47,001 nucleotides of DNA from Nitrospira sp. (GTDB lineage Bacteria; Nitrospirota; Nitrospiria; Nitrospirales; Nitrospiraceae), in the NCBI GenBank assembly GCA_020846195.1, contig JADLEJ010000064.1, positions 1 through 47,001 on the forward strand, given 5' to 3'. The notes beneath the pieces were generated by a model. It had not been told where the DNA came from. It was given only the letters and a program-made list of their open reading frames with translations, and ran no database searches. Each line of letters begins with the position of its first letter. Position 1 is the first letter of the stretch. The translations under genes and the position numbers were made by a program. This document shows, piece by piece, positions 25,477 to 33,840 of the stretch.

Positions 25477-26892
25477 TTAGGATCGAGTCGTGCCGATTAA
25501 ACGATGAAGGCTGTCGAACGCCTGGCTGACCCAGGAGTCGGATGCGGTGGGTTTAGGTCCACTATTTATGCGCCCACCGGCGGTAGACGCTGCCAATTGC
25601 TTGATTCGGTCGGCGACGTCGCGGTAATCCGGCTGTGCGCGTGCGAGTTGGCGATAGACGGTCAGTGCCTCCTTATTCTGGAGTGAGGATTGGAGCGATC
25701 GCGCAAGCATATATTGCACATCGAGGATTTCCTTGGGCGAGGCCGATGAATCGCTGAGAGCGACGCGAAAGGCCTGGGTCGCCGCCCGCAAATTCCCCAT
25801 GGTTCTGCAGCAGATGCCGATTTGTGCATGCGCTTTCAGCCAGAAAGCCGGATCTTTGCTCGCCTCCTCGAATAGAGCGAGAGCTTCTTCAAGACGGTTC
25901 TCGTTTTTCATGCGCAATCCGTCTTGGTAGAGCGCCTCTGAATTGTGCTCTCTGGAGGAGATGCGGGTCATATCTGTTGTCTGAGGAGCGGCAGACGTGG
26001 GTTTCGGAATAGAGGCGTCGATTTCGGTTGTGTCTTCAGGGGCGGCCGCCAGCATGGCCAGTTCCTCGCGTCCGGCGAGCGGCAAAATACCGCCTTTGCT
26101 CCGGTCCAGCGCCGCTTGCGCCACAAGTTTGGAAGTGATCACTCTGGCCTGTTCGGCAAATCCATAGGTCAGGGCGATTTCGCAGACTTGATTGATGAGG
26201 CGAGGGTTGCCTTTCGTTAGTCGATGGATCAGCGCGCAGGACTTGTTGGTGAATAGCGAAGGCGATCCGCCGGCCACGCGCAGCCGGTGGCGAATGCACT
26301 GTCCAGTTTCCGCTTCAGCCAGCGGCTCCAGATGATAGTCGACCACGATGCGCTGGGCGAACTGCGTCATGTCGATCCGCTGGAGCAGCGCATGAAGGTC
26401 TGGCTGGCCGGACAGAATAATTTGCAGCTTCAGTGTTTTGCCGTCGTTCAAATTAGAGAGCAATCGAAGCTCTTCCAGCAGTTCGACGCCGAGGCTTTGG
26501 GCCTCATCGACAATGAGAATGACCCGCCGGTGTTGTTTCGATTCCTGGACCAGGAATTGCGTGAATACGTGATAGGCTTCGACCGGATCGAGTTGTTTGG
26601 TGCTCAAGCCGAGAGATAGCAGGATCCAGGGCAGGAGATGCTCAATGTCGTAGCGCGCATTGGTGATGAGCCCGATGGAATGTTTCTGCCCATGTTCGGC
26701 GATGAGTTTTTGCAACAGCGAGGTTTTGCCCATGCCGGGGTCGCCGGTGAGGACCATGAATGGGGCCTGGCTGAGAATGCCGTATTCCAGCAGGCCATAC
26801 GCCGCTCGATGCACCGCGCCGGCATAGAGAAAGTCTCTATCCGGAAGGAGCGCAAAAGGTTTGGCGCGAAGATTATAAAAAGTTTCGTACAT
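25477..26892 (-). CDS. Exosortase-locus ExeA-like ATPase with C-terminal TPR region
   Basis: A 471-aa protein whose first 270 residues are an AAA ATPase of the ExeA/GspA type found in exosortase exopolysaccharide loci. It begins MYETFYNLRAKPFALLPDRDF and has Walker A GDPGMGKTS near residue 55. Walker B is VILIVDEAQSL near 125, and RLTKGNPRLINQVCEIA is typical. After a low-complexity linker, residues about 325-445 form TPR-like helices (EALYQDGLRMKNENRLEEAL, then AHAQIGICCRTMGNLRAATQ). The TPR extension is longer than I expect for this family. The gene is 5 bases after the upstream kinase gene, whose end contains its ribosome site, so the two are translationally linked. Confidence 0.88.
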   Translation of the reverse strand: MYETFYNLRAKPFALLPDRDFLYAGAVHRAAYGLLEYGILSQAPFMVLTGDPGMGKTSLLQKLIAEHGQKHSIGLITNARYDIEHLLPWILLSLGLSTKQLDPVEAYHVFTQFLVQESKQHRRVILIVDEAQSLGVELLEELRLLSNLNDGKTLKLQIILSGQPDLHALLQRIDMTQFAQRIVVDYHLEPLAEAETGQCIRHRLRVAGGSPSLFTNKSCALIHRLTKGNPRLINQVCEIALTYGFAEQARVITSKLVAQAALDRSKGGILPLAGREELAMLAAAPEDTTEIDASIPKPTSAAPQTTDMTRISSREHNSEALYQDGLRMKNENRLEEALALFEEASKDPAFWLKAHAQIGICCRTMGNLRAATQAFRVALSDSSASPKEILDVQYMLARSLQSSLQNKEALTVYRQLARAQPDYRDVADRIKQLAASTAGGRINSGPKPTASDSWVSQAFDSLHRLIGTTRS

Positions 26893-26897
26893 AACCG

Positions 26898-27728
26898 TCA
26901 GCTCTCCAAGAGTTTTCTCATGCTCGCCGGCGTGGCGGCTAGCTGTCCGGCCTTGTTGAGGACGGTGCCAAGAATAGGACGGGAATTCTTCACCAGCGAA
27001 AGCGCCCGTTGGACGTCGTCCGCAGAGGTTTTCCCCTCCTCCACGACCAGCAGCAGTGCATCGGTATAGGGAGAAAAGGCCAGCACGTCAGCCGTTTGCA
27101 ACAATGGGGGCAAATCGAAAATCACAATCCGCGAAGGATAGCGGTGCTTGAACTCTTCGACTAAGGCCAGCATCTTCGGCGATGTCAGGATTTCGGTCGA
27201 GTTCTGAATCGCCCGTCCTCCAGGAAGCAACACAAACCGGCCGATGCCAGGGTGGACCAACAGATTTTCGACCGGCACGTCATCGAGGAGATAATCGGCC
27301 AGGCCAGGACAGTCCTGCAATCCGAAGACATCATGGATGCTGGGATTGCGAAGATTTGCATCGACCAGCAAGACGGTCTGGGTGGCCTCCATAGCCAAAC
27401 TAATGGCCAGATTCACCGCAGTTAATGTTTTGCCTTCGCCGTCTCCTGGGCTAGTGATCCCGAGCACGTTCCAGCTTTTTTCACGAAGCCGGTGCAGCAC
27501 CTGTGTGCGAAGGATTTTGAATGCGTCGACGAACGGGCCTTTGTCGTAGGCGGCCATGACGCGCCGCTGACGAAGAACCGAGAGCGGTACATCCAGTGAT
27601 TTCGTCTTGGTGTAGACAATTGGAGGCGGCACTGCCTGCGGCCCGCTGGATCGCCCTCCGGAAGGTTTATTCGAAGGCCCGCTTTGCTGGTCCTTATATA
27701 GCTGTACGGCAGCGCGAAATCGGTCCAT
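26898..27728 (-). CDS. Exosortase-locus tyrosine-autokinase-like ATPase (CpsD/EpsG type)
   Basis: A 276-aa cytoplasmic P-loop ATPase of the BY-kinase/ParA-like family. ATG 27728 has GGAG 6 bases upstream. It shows the Walker A loop TSPGDGEGKTLTAVNLA, Walker A' VLLVDANLRNPSI and a later IVIFDLPPLLQTAD. Such proteins pair with a Wzz-type membrane partner, here the next gene upstream, to control polysaccharide chain length. The C-terminus ends SMRKLLES without the tyrosine cluster that usually takes phosphate in BY-kinases. It may therefore act as an ATPase or phosphorylate elsewhere. Confidence 0.88.
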   Translation of the reverse strand: MDRFRAAVQLYKDQQSGPSNKPSGGRSSGPQAVPPPIVYTKTKSLDVPLSVLRQRRVMAAYDKGPFVDAFKILRTQVLHRLREKSWNVLGITSPGDGEGKTLTAVNLAISLAMEATQTVLLVDANLRNPSIHDVFGLQDCPGLADYLLDDVPVENLLVHPGIGRFVLLPGGRAIQNSTEILTSPKMLALVEEFKHRYPSRIVIFDLPPLLQTADVLAFSPYTDALLLVVEEGKTSADDVQRALSLVKNSRPILGTVLNKAGQLAATPASMRKLLES

Positions 27729-27755
27729 GTGAGGCTCCTGCAACAGGCTAGTGGC

Positions 27756-29528
27756 TTACTCTATTCCAAACCGTCTTAAGGCTGCAAACCAGAGTACATC
27801 GAGCGGCACGACGAATGCGTGCAGCAGTAAGAGGATTATGCCCAATGCGCCGACGCCGACTCCCCTGACTAGTCGACGGTGCTTGACCGCTTTCGAGAGA
27901 TCTTGCTCATTGGGCATGAAGGGCACCACGGCCAACGGGAACATGTGGGTCAGTTGCGCAAGTTGTTCCGGTGAGCGGATGGAATGATCCAGCGATTCCG
28001 CCGCTGCGCCCGATCCAAGGCCCCCGCCGACGGCCAGAATAAAGCCGAGTAGCACAATGGCAAGGCGGTTCGGCTTGTCCGGCTTTTCCGGCAGGCTCGG
28101 CGGGTCGATGAGAGAAAACCGTTCACCCTTGCGCTGCACCTCCAAACCTTCCGATACCTTGGCTTCCAACAGTCGGGATCTGATGTCCTGATATTTCTGT
28201 CCTGAAGTATCCCGGTCTCGAATCAAGACAAGATATTCCGGCTCAAGTTCAGGCGTCTTCTCCAGGCGTGTCGCATAGGCTTGGAGACGCTGTTTGACAT
28301 CGGCTTTGGTCTTTTTGAGCGCGTCCAGCGAAGAAGCGGCAGAGTTTAGCTGTGCTTGGATATTGATGTAGGCAGGGTTCTCCGGTCGTTGCATGGGGTT
28401 CTTGTGCAACGGAACCGCTCGAAGTTTGCGCACTTCCTTCTCAAGCGCCGAGATACGCTGCCTGGCCTGCACAACGTCCGGATGTTCATTGCCCAATCGC
28501 TCTGAAATCGTGGCGAGCGAGGCTCGGGCATCCACTAGTTGCTTAGACGCCTCCTCAACCTCTGGAAGGTGTCCGGTCTCCTTTTCCAGCGCCTCGATCT
28601 CTTGCTTCATTTTCACAATATCAGGATGGTCAGGGGCCAGATTGCCCGATGCGCCTGCATGCTCCGCGCGTAAGGTTCTGAGACGGTCGGTTGCGTCGAG
28701 AATGCGCTCGCCGCTCGCGGAAATCATCGGACTGTTATGCTTGATCGTTGCGAGTTCCCCTTCTAGATAATTCTTGCGCTCCTCGAGTGTGCGGATCTGT
28801 TGATCGACATCCATCAATTCCCGGTCTGATTGATTCATGAGCTGTTGATTCAGGGGCATCAACTCAGGCAGTGCGCCTTGCGCCCGCTGTTTGAATCCGG
28901 CAATCTTGTCGTCGATCTCCCCGATGTGTTTAGCGAGAGTCTCAGCTTCCTGTTGAAGGAAGGACGTGGCTTCCTGGGCTTGCCGCTCCCGGCTCTTCAA
29001 ATTTTCGCCGAGGAAAAGACTCGTGAGCTCGTTCGCCACATTTTGGGCTAATTCAGGCGATTTGTTCTGGTAGGCAACAGTGAACGCAATGGTGGCCTTA
29101 GTGGCATGCTGAGTGCGCTTATCCACAACATCCGCACTGATCACTTCCACTTCGATATCTTTGATGAAACGTTTGACGATTTCTTCTGCAGGACTGTCTT
29201 TGCGCTGATCGGGGTAGAGGTCGAATTGCTCAACGACTTTCCAGAGAGTCGTGCGGCTCATGACCTGCTGTTTGATCGTTTCGATGCGCTGGTCGGCATA
29301 ACTGGTAATGGTGGAGCGCACCAAATCGGTCGGGATTTCCTGTTCTTCAATAAGAATAGTCGCCATGGACTTATAGGTAGGAGGCCAAAAGAAGGCGACA
29401 CTCAGACTTAGTGCTAAAAGCATTCCTCCGGCCAGGAGAATCAATCTTTTCCGGCGATGAAAGATCCGGACATAGTCTTGCAGGCTTTGCCCCTGTTCTT
29501 GTCCCTGTGTTGGTTGTTGAGGAAGCAT
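27756..29528 (-). CDS. Exosortase-locus polysaccharide chain-length determinant (Wzz/GumC type)
   Basis: A 590-aa inner-membrane protein with one hydrophobic segment near 32-52 (LILLAGGMLLALSLSVAFFW) and another near 505-525. The region between them is a long periplasmic coiled coil (repeated EALEKETG, ISALEKEVRKL). The PNRLAIVLLGFILAVGGGLG segment marks the typical C-terminal part of Wzz/GumC proteins. A further C-terminal pair of hydrophobic stretches (GVGALGIILLLLHAFVVPL) is seen. It organises polymerisation and export with its kinase partner (26898-27728) and the outer-membrane export protein. Confidence 0.87.
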   Translation of the reverse strand: MLPQQPTQGQEQGQSLQDYVRIFHRRKRLILLAGGMLLALSLSVAFFWPPTYKSMATILIEEQEIPTDLVRSTITSYADQRIETIKQQVMSRTTLWKVVEQFDLYPDQRKDSPAEEIVKRFIKDIEVEVISADVVDKRTQHATKATIAFTVAYQNKSPELAQNVANELTSLFLGENLKSRERQAQEATSFLQQEAETLAKHIGEIDDKIAGFKQRAQGALPELMPLNQQLMNQSDRELMDVDQQIRTLEERKNYLEGELATIKHNSPMISASGERILDATDRLRTLRAEHAGASGNLAPDHPDIVKMKQEIEALEKETGHLPEVEEASKQLVDARASLATISERLGNEHPDVVQARQRISALEKEVRKLRAVPLHKNPMQRPENPAYINIQAQLNSAASSLDALKKTKADVKQRLQAYATRLEKTPELEPEYLVLIRDRDTSGQKYQDIRSRLLEAKVSEGLEVQRKGERFSLIDPPSLPEKPDKPNRLAIVLLGFILAVGGGLGSGAAAESLDHSIRSPEQLAQLTHMFPLAVVPFMPNEQDLSKAVKHRRLVRGVGVGALGIILLLLHAFVVPLDVLWFAALRRFGIE

Positions 29529-29540
29529 CGTTCAGTTCTT

Positions 29541-30776
29541 TCAGTTTGAGAGGGCCAGTTTGGGTGGATAGTAGGTCAGCATCAACATGGCGGAATTAGA
29601 TGTTGCGGCGGTTGAGAATCCATCGACATCGCGCCATCCGTAATTATAGGAGGCTTCCAGCTTCCACCATTCGAGAAACTTCCACGCTAGCTTGGGCGAT
29701 ATGCCGATATAACGCTGCTCGGCCAGTGTCCCTCCCGATATGGTGTGTGTGGCACCAGAGGTGAGATAGCCATTGGCACCAAGAGAGCCTGTGACGGTTT
29801 CAGAAATATTATAGGAACCGGAAAGGCTCACGCGGTCGGTTTGGATCAGGAGTCCAAATCCGCTGGGAACCACATCTCGCCCAGCGTTGACCTGGATAGA
29901 CCCGCTCTCGAATTGTTTTGTGAGACTTGCGCCATAGACCCAGACGGTTTCCTCTGTCTTCAGGCTGCCGCCAACAGTCTGGGTGGTGGTGCCGATAAAC
30001 CGAGGGCCACCGAAGGCGCTGCCCACAAGCGATTCCGTAAAGGCATGCGTGAAAGTTATCATAGCTCCAGGAAAACTTGCCTCGAAACCTGACGGTGAGT
30101 TGGTGGTTCGAAATTGAGTGTACATTCCAGTCAATTGTATTTGATCCTGCTCGGTGGCTTGATACATGAAACCGACCGCGCCACCCAGGAGTTGATAATC
30201 TACCAGGCCTAGTCTGAGGCCGTTCTCATAGGTTGTGTCTGTAAACTGAAAAGATGTTTGCAGCGACAATTTCTCCGTCAGACTCCTCGTCCAGGAGGGA
30301 TTGGCATTCCATTGATTCCGCTGGGTGAACCGCACGACCACTCCGGTATTGAACAATTCGCTCATCAACGTGTTATCACGGGTAAATCCTCCAGTAAATC
30401 CCAGGAGGTCTTTTTCTGTCTTGTACCGTACCGAGAGCGGCAGGAAAATATTTGTGAAAGTCGTTTCCTCACCTCCATAGTAGGTCACGAAGTCGGATGC
30501 CACCTTGCCGCTCACTTCGAGGCGTTCTGTTTTCCCTGCGAACTCGGCTGCTGGCGAGATCCAATAGCCATAGGTTGCATCGTGGGGTAGTGGTGTGAGC
30601 AGCAGATTGTCGTTGTACACGCCCTTCACTCCAATCGACGGCAGGATCGACCACTCCGCCGCGGCACTGTAGCCTGCCATGCTGGGTCCAATTAGGCAGA
30701 CCAATAGAATAAACCGTCCGATATCTTTCAACCAGCGCGATTGAACACGGTCTCTACCCGTAAGCCTCAATCGCAT
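29541..30776 (-). CDS. Exosortase-locus outer-membrane beta-barrel protein
   Basis: A 411-aa exported protein. The N-terminus has a basic region, a hydrophobic core (FILLVCLIGPSMAGYS) and a likely cleavage after SAAA. The rest is a series of amphipathic beta strands with aromatic ends (QNQWNANPSWTRSLTEKLSL, LQTSFQFTDTTYENGL, KLEASYNYGWRDV). It ends in a hydrophobic pattern (SAMLMLTYYPPKLAL) as outer-membrane barrels do. This position in exosortase loci is usually occupied by such a barrel, which may be the export pore. Strict function is unproven. Confidence 0.82.
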   Translation of the reverse strand: MRLRLTGRDRVQSRWLKDIGRFILLVCLIGPSMAGYSAAAEWSILPSIGVKGVYNDNLLLTPLPHDATYGYWISPAAEFAGKTERLEVSGKVASDFVTYYGGEETTFTNIFLPLSVRYKTEKDLLGFTGGFTRDNTLMSELFNTGVVVRFTQRNQWNANPSWTRSLTEKLSLQTSFQFTDTTYENGLRLGLVDYQLLGGAVGFMYQATEQDQIQLTGMYTQFRTTNSPSGFEASFPGAMITFTHAFTESLVGSAFGGPRFIGTTTQTVGGSLKTEETVWVYGASLTKQFESGSIQVNAGRDVVPSGFGLLIQTDRVSLSGSYNISETVTGSLGANGYLTSGATHTISGGTLAEQRYIGISPKLAWKFLEWWKLEASYNYGWRDVDGFSTAATSNSAMLMLTYYPPKLALSN

Positions 30777-30779
30777 GTT

Positions 30780-31388
30780 TTATGGCACCATCAGCGTGTC
30801 GCCGCGATGGAGAAGAATGTTCTGCTCCAGATCCTGCCCTTTGCGGAGATCCCCGTAGCGAACGGGGAAGACCTGCTGCTGTCCCCTCACCCGCCGAATC
30901 ACCTTGATGTCGTTTTCCGCAGCGAAGGGGGTCAGCCCTCCGGCCAGACTCAACGCCTGCAGCACATCGGTGTAGTGGCCGATCAGATATTCTCCCGGTT
31001 TGTTTACCCGCCCGACGACATAGATCTTGTAGCTCAAGACCTTCATGACTGCGACAGAGACGTTCGGGTTTGGAATGTATTTGACCAGTCGTTTGACGAG
31101 GTCGGTTTTGATTTCCTCCACGGTTCGGTCCTCGGCCTGGATATCTCCGACGAGGGGAAATGAAAAGAGGCCGTCTGGTCGAACCACGACTTCGCGGGTC
31201 AGTTGCTCATCTTTCCAGACTGAAATGAGCATGACGTCCTCAGCTCCGAGGCGATAGCCGGGGTCGGCCTGAGGGACAACCGGCGGCTCCGCCATGGCCA
31301 GCGGTTGCACCAACAGCGGCCCTCCCATCACGATGCCGGTCACGACAAGCGGCCCTAGGTATTGCAAGAGGATATGATGGTTGAACAT
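30780..31388 (-). CDS. Exopolysaccharide export protein (Wza/EpsE-like)
   Basis: A 202-aa periplasmic/outer-membrane export protein. After a signal-like segment (LVVTGIVMGGPLLVQPLAMA) comes the polysaccharide-export domain (YRLGAEDVMLISVWKDEQLT, then VVVRPDGLFSFPLVGDI). An SLBB-like segment follows (YKIYVVGRVNKPGEY, then DVLQALSLAGGLTPFA). No lipobox cysteine is visible, unlike Wza. Its ribosome site GGAG overlaps the TAG stop of prsT, indicating coupled translation in the operon. It is short, which is usual for this exosortase-locus family. Confidence 0.88.
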   Translation of the reverse strand: MFNHHILLQYLGPLVVTGIVMGGPLLVQPLAMAEPPVVPQADPGYRLGAEDVMLISVWKDEQLTREVVVRPDGLFSFPLVGDIQAEDRTVEEIKTDLVKRLVKYIPNPNVSVAVMKVLSYKIYVVGRVNKPGEYLIGHYTDVLQALSLAGGLTPFAAENDIKVIRRVRGQQQVFPVRYGDLRKGQDLEQNILLHRGDTLMVP

Positions 31389-31398
31389 ACGTTGGCTC

Positions 31399-33780
31399 CT
31401 ACCCTTTCATCTGAGACAGGATCTGCTCCGCTTCCTGCCTTCCTTGGAACGGCTCAGTGCTTTTCAACGCTTTGACAAGATGGATTCTCGCTTCGGATGT
31501 CTTGCCTGCTTGGAAGTAGGCCATCCCAAGATGATAGTTCAGCATGGGAACCTCCGGGGCTTTGGCGACGGCATCCTTCATGATCCGCAGGGCCTCTTCC
31601 TGCTGTCCCATCTTGAAGCGCACCCAGCCGAGTGTATCCAGAAAGAGCGGGTGCGGCGCATCCTTTTCGAAGTCGCGGCTTAATGCAAAGGCTTTCTGCA
31701 AACTCTGGGCGTCCCCCTTAGAATCGACGAGTATGGTTGCCAGATTATTAGCCGCCAGAACATTACGGGGATTCAAACGCAGAGCGCCATCGTAGGCGGA
31801 GATGGCCGAATCGACCTGGTCCGCAGCGGTATGAGTCAAGGCCAATAACATATATAATTCTTCGCTGTTCTGGTTGACTGTAAGACCGGCCTGAATGACC
31901 TGCGCCGCTTGATCCGGCTGCTTCTGCGCGAGCCAGAGGCTTCCCCAATCGAGCCAGGGTGTAATCCATTTGGGATTGATCCTCGTTGCCTCTTTGAATT
32001 GGCTGTCGGCCTCTTTCGGGTGGCCGGTCATGGCCAGCACTTCGCCCAGCAGTCCGTGGCCGAACAAATGATCAGGCTGACCGGCCACCAACGCTTCAAG
32101 CCTCACTTTCGTCCGGTCGATATGGCCTTGTGCGACATCCAGTTTAATCAACGATAAGAGCGACTCTGGCTCGTTCGGCGCCAGTACTGTTGCCCGTTCA
32201 TAGGCAATGCTAGCCTGATCGAATTGCCCCTGCGCCTCGCGCAGGCGGCCTTCTGCCATGGCTTCGACGACACTTTCTTTCGAGACGGATTTGAGCCGTT
32301 CGAGCGTGCGTTCTGCCGCAGTCCAATTCTTTGTCGCAAGATCGAGATTCATCAGCATGTCGAGCGCGGCCAGGTCGTCGGGACGCTGCTTCAATAGGTC
32401 GTCTAGCCTGGCGCGGGCCTGCTGCGGTTTGCCGCTTTGGCTTTCAAGCGCCGCCAGTGAGCGGCGGGCATCTACTTGGCCAGGATAGAGGGCCACAGCT
32501 CGTTCGAAACTTTCTTTGGCCAGGTTAATCTCCCCCGTTACCTGGTAGGCCTGGCCAAGCAAAAAGTGGACAGTTGCCAGTTCAGGTTGATCGTGCAAGA
32601 CGGTTCGGAAGGCCTGGACGGCGTCTTTACCGTTGCGTTTCGCCAGGGCCATGCGCCCGGAGAGAACCAGGGCTTCGGTCGATCGCGGATTAATCTTTAG
32701 GACCTCTTGGATCTGCCGGGCTGCGTCCGCCTGTTTTCCCGCATAGAGGTCGAGTTCTGCCAGTTTGACCGTGGCGTCCAATCCAGCGGCTTTCTCTTTC
32801 TGTTCTTTGATTAGGACTTGGTATTGTTCCCGTGCCTGCGGTTCCTGTCCATTCTTGAGGTAGAATTCAGCCAGGCCAAAGCGGATTTTGGTCGAATGCG
32901 ATAAGTGGGTCATTCCATCGAGGAGCACTTGCTCCGCGGCGCGCGCATTTTTTCTGGTCTGGAGAAAGTCGGCCAATAGAAGCCGGCGCTCTTCGCTTTG
33001 CGGATCGAGCGTGATCGCGTCGCGCAAAACGGCTTCTGCCTTCTCGTGGGCACCCTGTCCGTCATAGAGCCGGGCCAGCCTCAATCGATGATCGAACACG
33101 GTTGGTTCTGCCTCGATCATGCGAAGCACGACAGATTCTGCGCCGGGAAGATCCTTCGCTTGAAGCAGAATCGTATCCATGTTGTTAAGGAGATCCATGT
33201 TCTTCGGATGGGTGGCTAAGGCCAGTCGAAGTGCCGTGGTCGCATCGGCGGTTCGTTGCTGCTGGGTATAAAGTGTGGCAAGCAGAATCGCGACGTCCGG
33301 CTCCGTGGGAAATTCCTTGGCGAGGGCTTCCGCTTTGAGCGTGGCTTCCGGCAGCGATCCCTCCAGCGCCAGGACCGCGATTTTCAGCGCGCTAGCCTGT
33401 GGATTTTGAGGGTCCGTTGCGAGGACCTTATCGGCATTTGCCAGCACTTGGTCGCTCAGACGGGCTTCCAGATAATATTTAGCCAGGGTGATTAATGCGG
33501 CGTTATGAGTCGGAACGAGTTGAACGACTTCCTGGTAGAGCCCCACGGCGTTGCGCCAGTTTTTTTCCTTTTCTTCGACCTGCGCGAATAAGAAATAGGC
33601 GTCGGCATCCTTGGGATCGATCTTGAGCACATTGCGCAAGGCCACTCGCGCTTTTGGGTAGTTGCCGGCGGTGAGATAGTCTTGAGCCTTGGTCCGATAC
33701 TTGGCCTTTCGTTCCTCCGGGCCGCCACAGGCGGCGAGCGCGACGGCCAGTATTACTATAATGAGATGTCTGTAGTTCAT
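31399..33780 (-). CDS. prsT: Exosortase-locus TPR lipoprotein PrsT
   Basis: A 793-aa lipoprotein made almost entirely of TPR units. The signal ends at the lipobox LAAC (VILAVALAACGG). Repeats are visible throughout, for example FAQVEEKEKNWRNAVGLYQE, LTHTAADQVDSAISAYDGAL and LYDGQGAHEKAEAVLRDA. PrsT homologues accompany exosortase and EPS genes, probably as a periplasmic scaffold linking synthesis and export. GGT about 8 bases before the ATG (AAAGG) serves as ribosome site. It lies 60 bases after the glycosyltransferase stop. Confidence 0.9.
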   Translation of the reverse strand: MNYRHLIIVILAVALAACGGPEERKAKYRTKAQDYLTAGNYPKARVALRNVLKIDPKDADAYFLFAQVEEKEKNWRNAVGLYQEVVQLVPTHNAALITLAKYYLEARLSDQVLANADKVLATDPQNPQASALKIAVLALEGSLPEATLKAEALAKEFPTEPDVAILLATLYTQQQRTADATTALRLALATHPKNMDLLNNMDTILLQAKDLPGAESVVLRMIEAEPTVFDHRLRLARLYDGQGAHEKAEAVLRDAITLDPQSEERRLLLADFLQTRKNARAAEQVLLDGMTHLSHSTKIRFGLAEFYLKNGQEPQAREQYQVLIKEQKEKAAGLDATVKLAELDLYAGKQADAARQIQEVLKINPRSTEALVLSGRMALAKRNGKDAVQAFRTVLHDQPELATVHFLLGQAYQVTGEINLAKESFERAVALYPGQVDARRSLAALESQSGKPQQARARLDDLLKQRPDDLAALDMLMNLDLATKNWTAAERTLERLKSVSKESVVEAMAEGRLREAQGQFDQASIAYERATVLAPNEPESLLSLIKLDVAQGHIDRTKVRLEALVAGQPDHLFGHGLLGEVLAMTGHPKEADSQFKEATRINPKWITPWLDWGSLWLAQKQPDQAAQVIQAGLTVNQNSEELYMLLALTHTAADQVDSAISAYDGALRLNPRNVLAANNLATILVDSKGDAQSLQKAFALSRDFEKDAPHPLFLDTLGWVRFKMGQQEEALRIMKDAVAKAPEVPMLNYHLGMAYFQAGKTSEARIHLVKALKSTEPFQGRQEAEQILSQMKG

Positions 33781-33840
33781 GGTGGTACCTTTGTGTTACC
33801 TGCTCTCGCTTGCTTCCAACTTCCAAGGGGGCGCTCTCGC

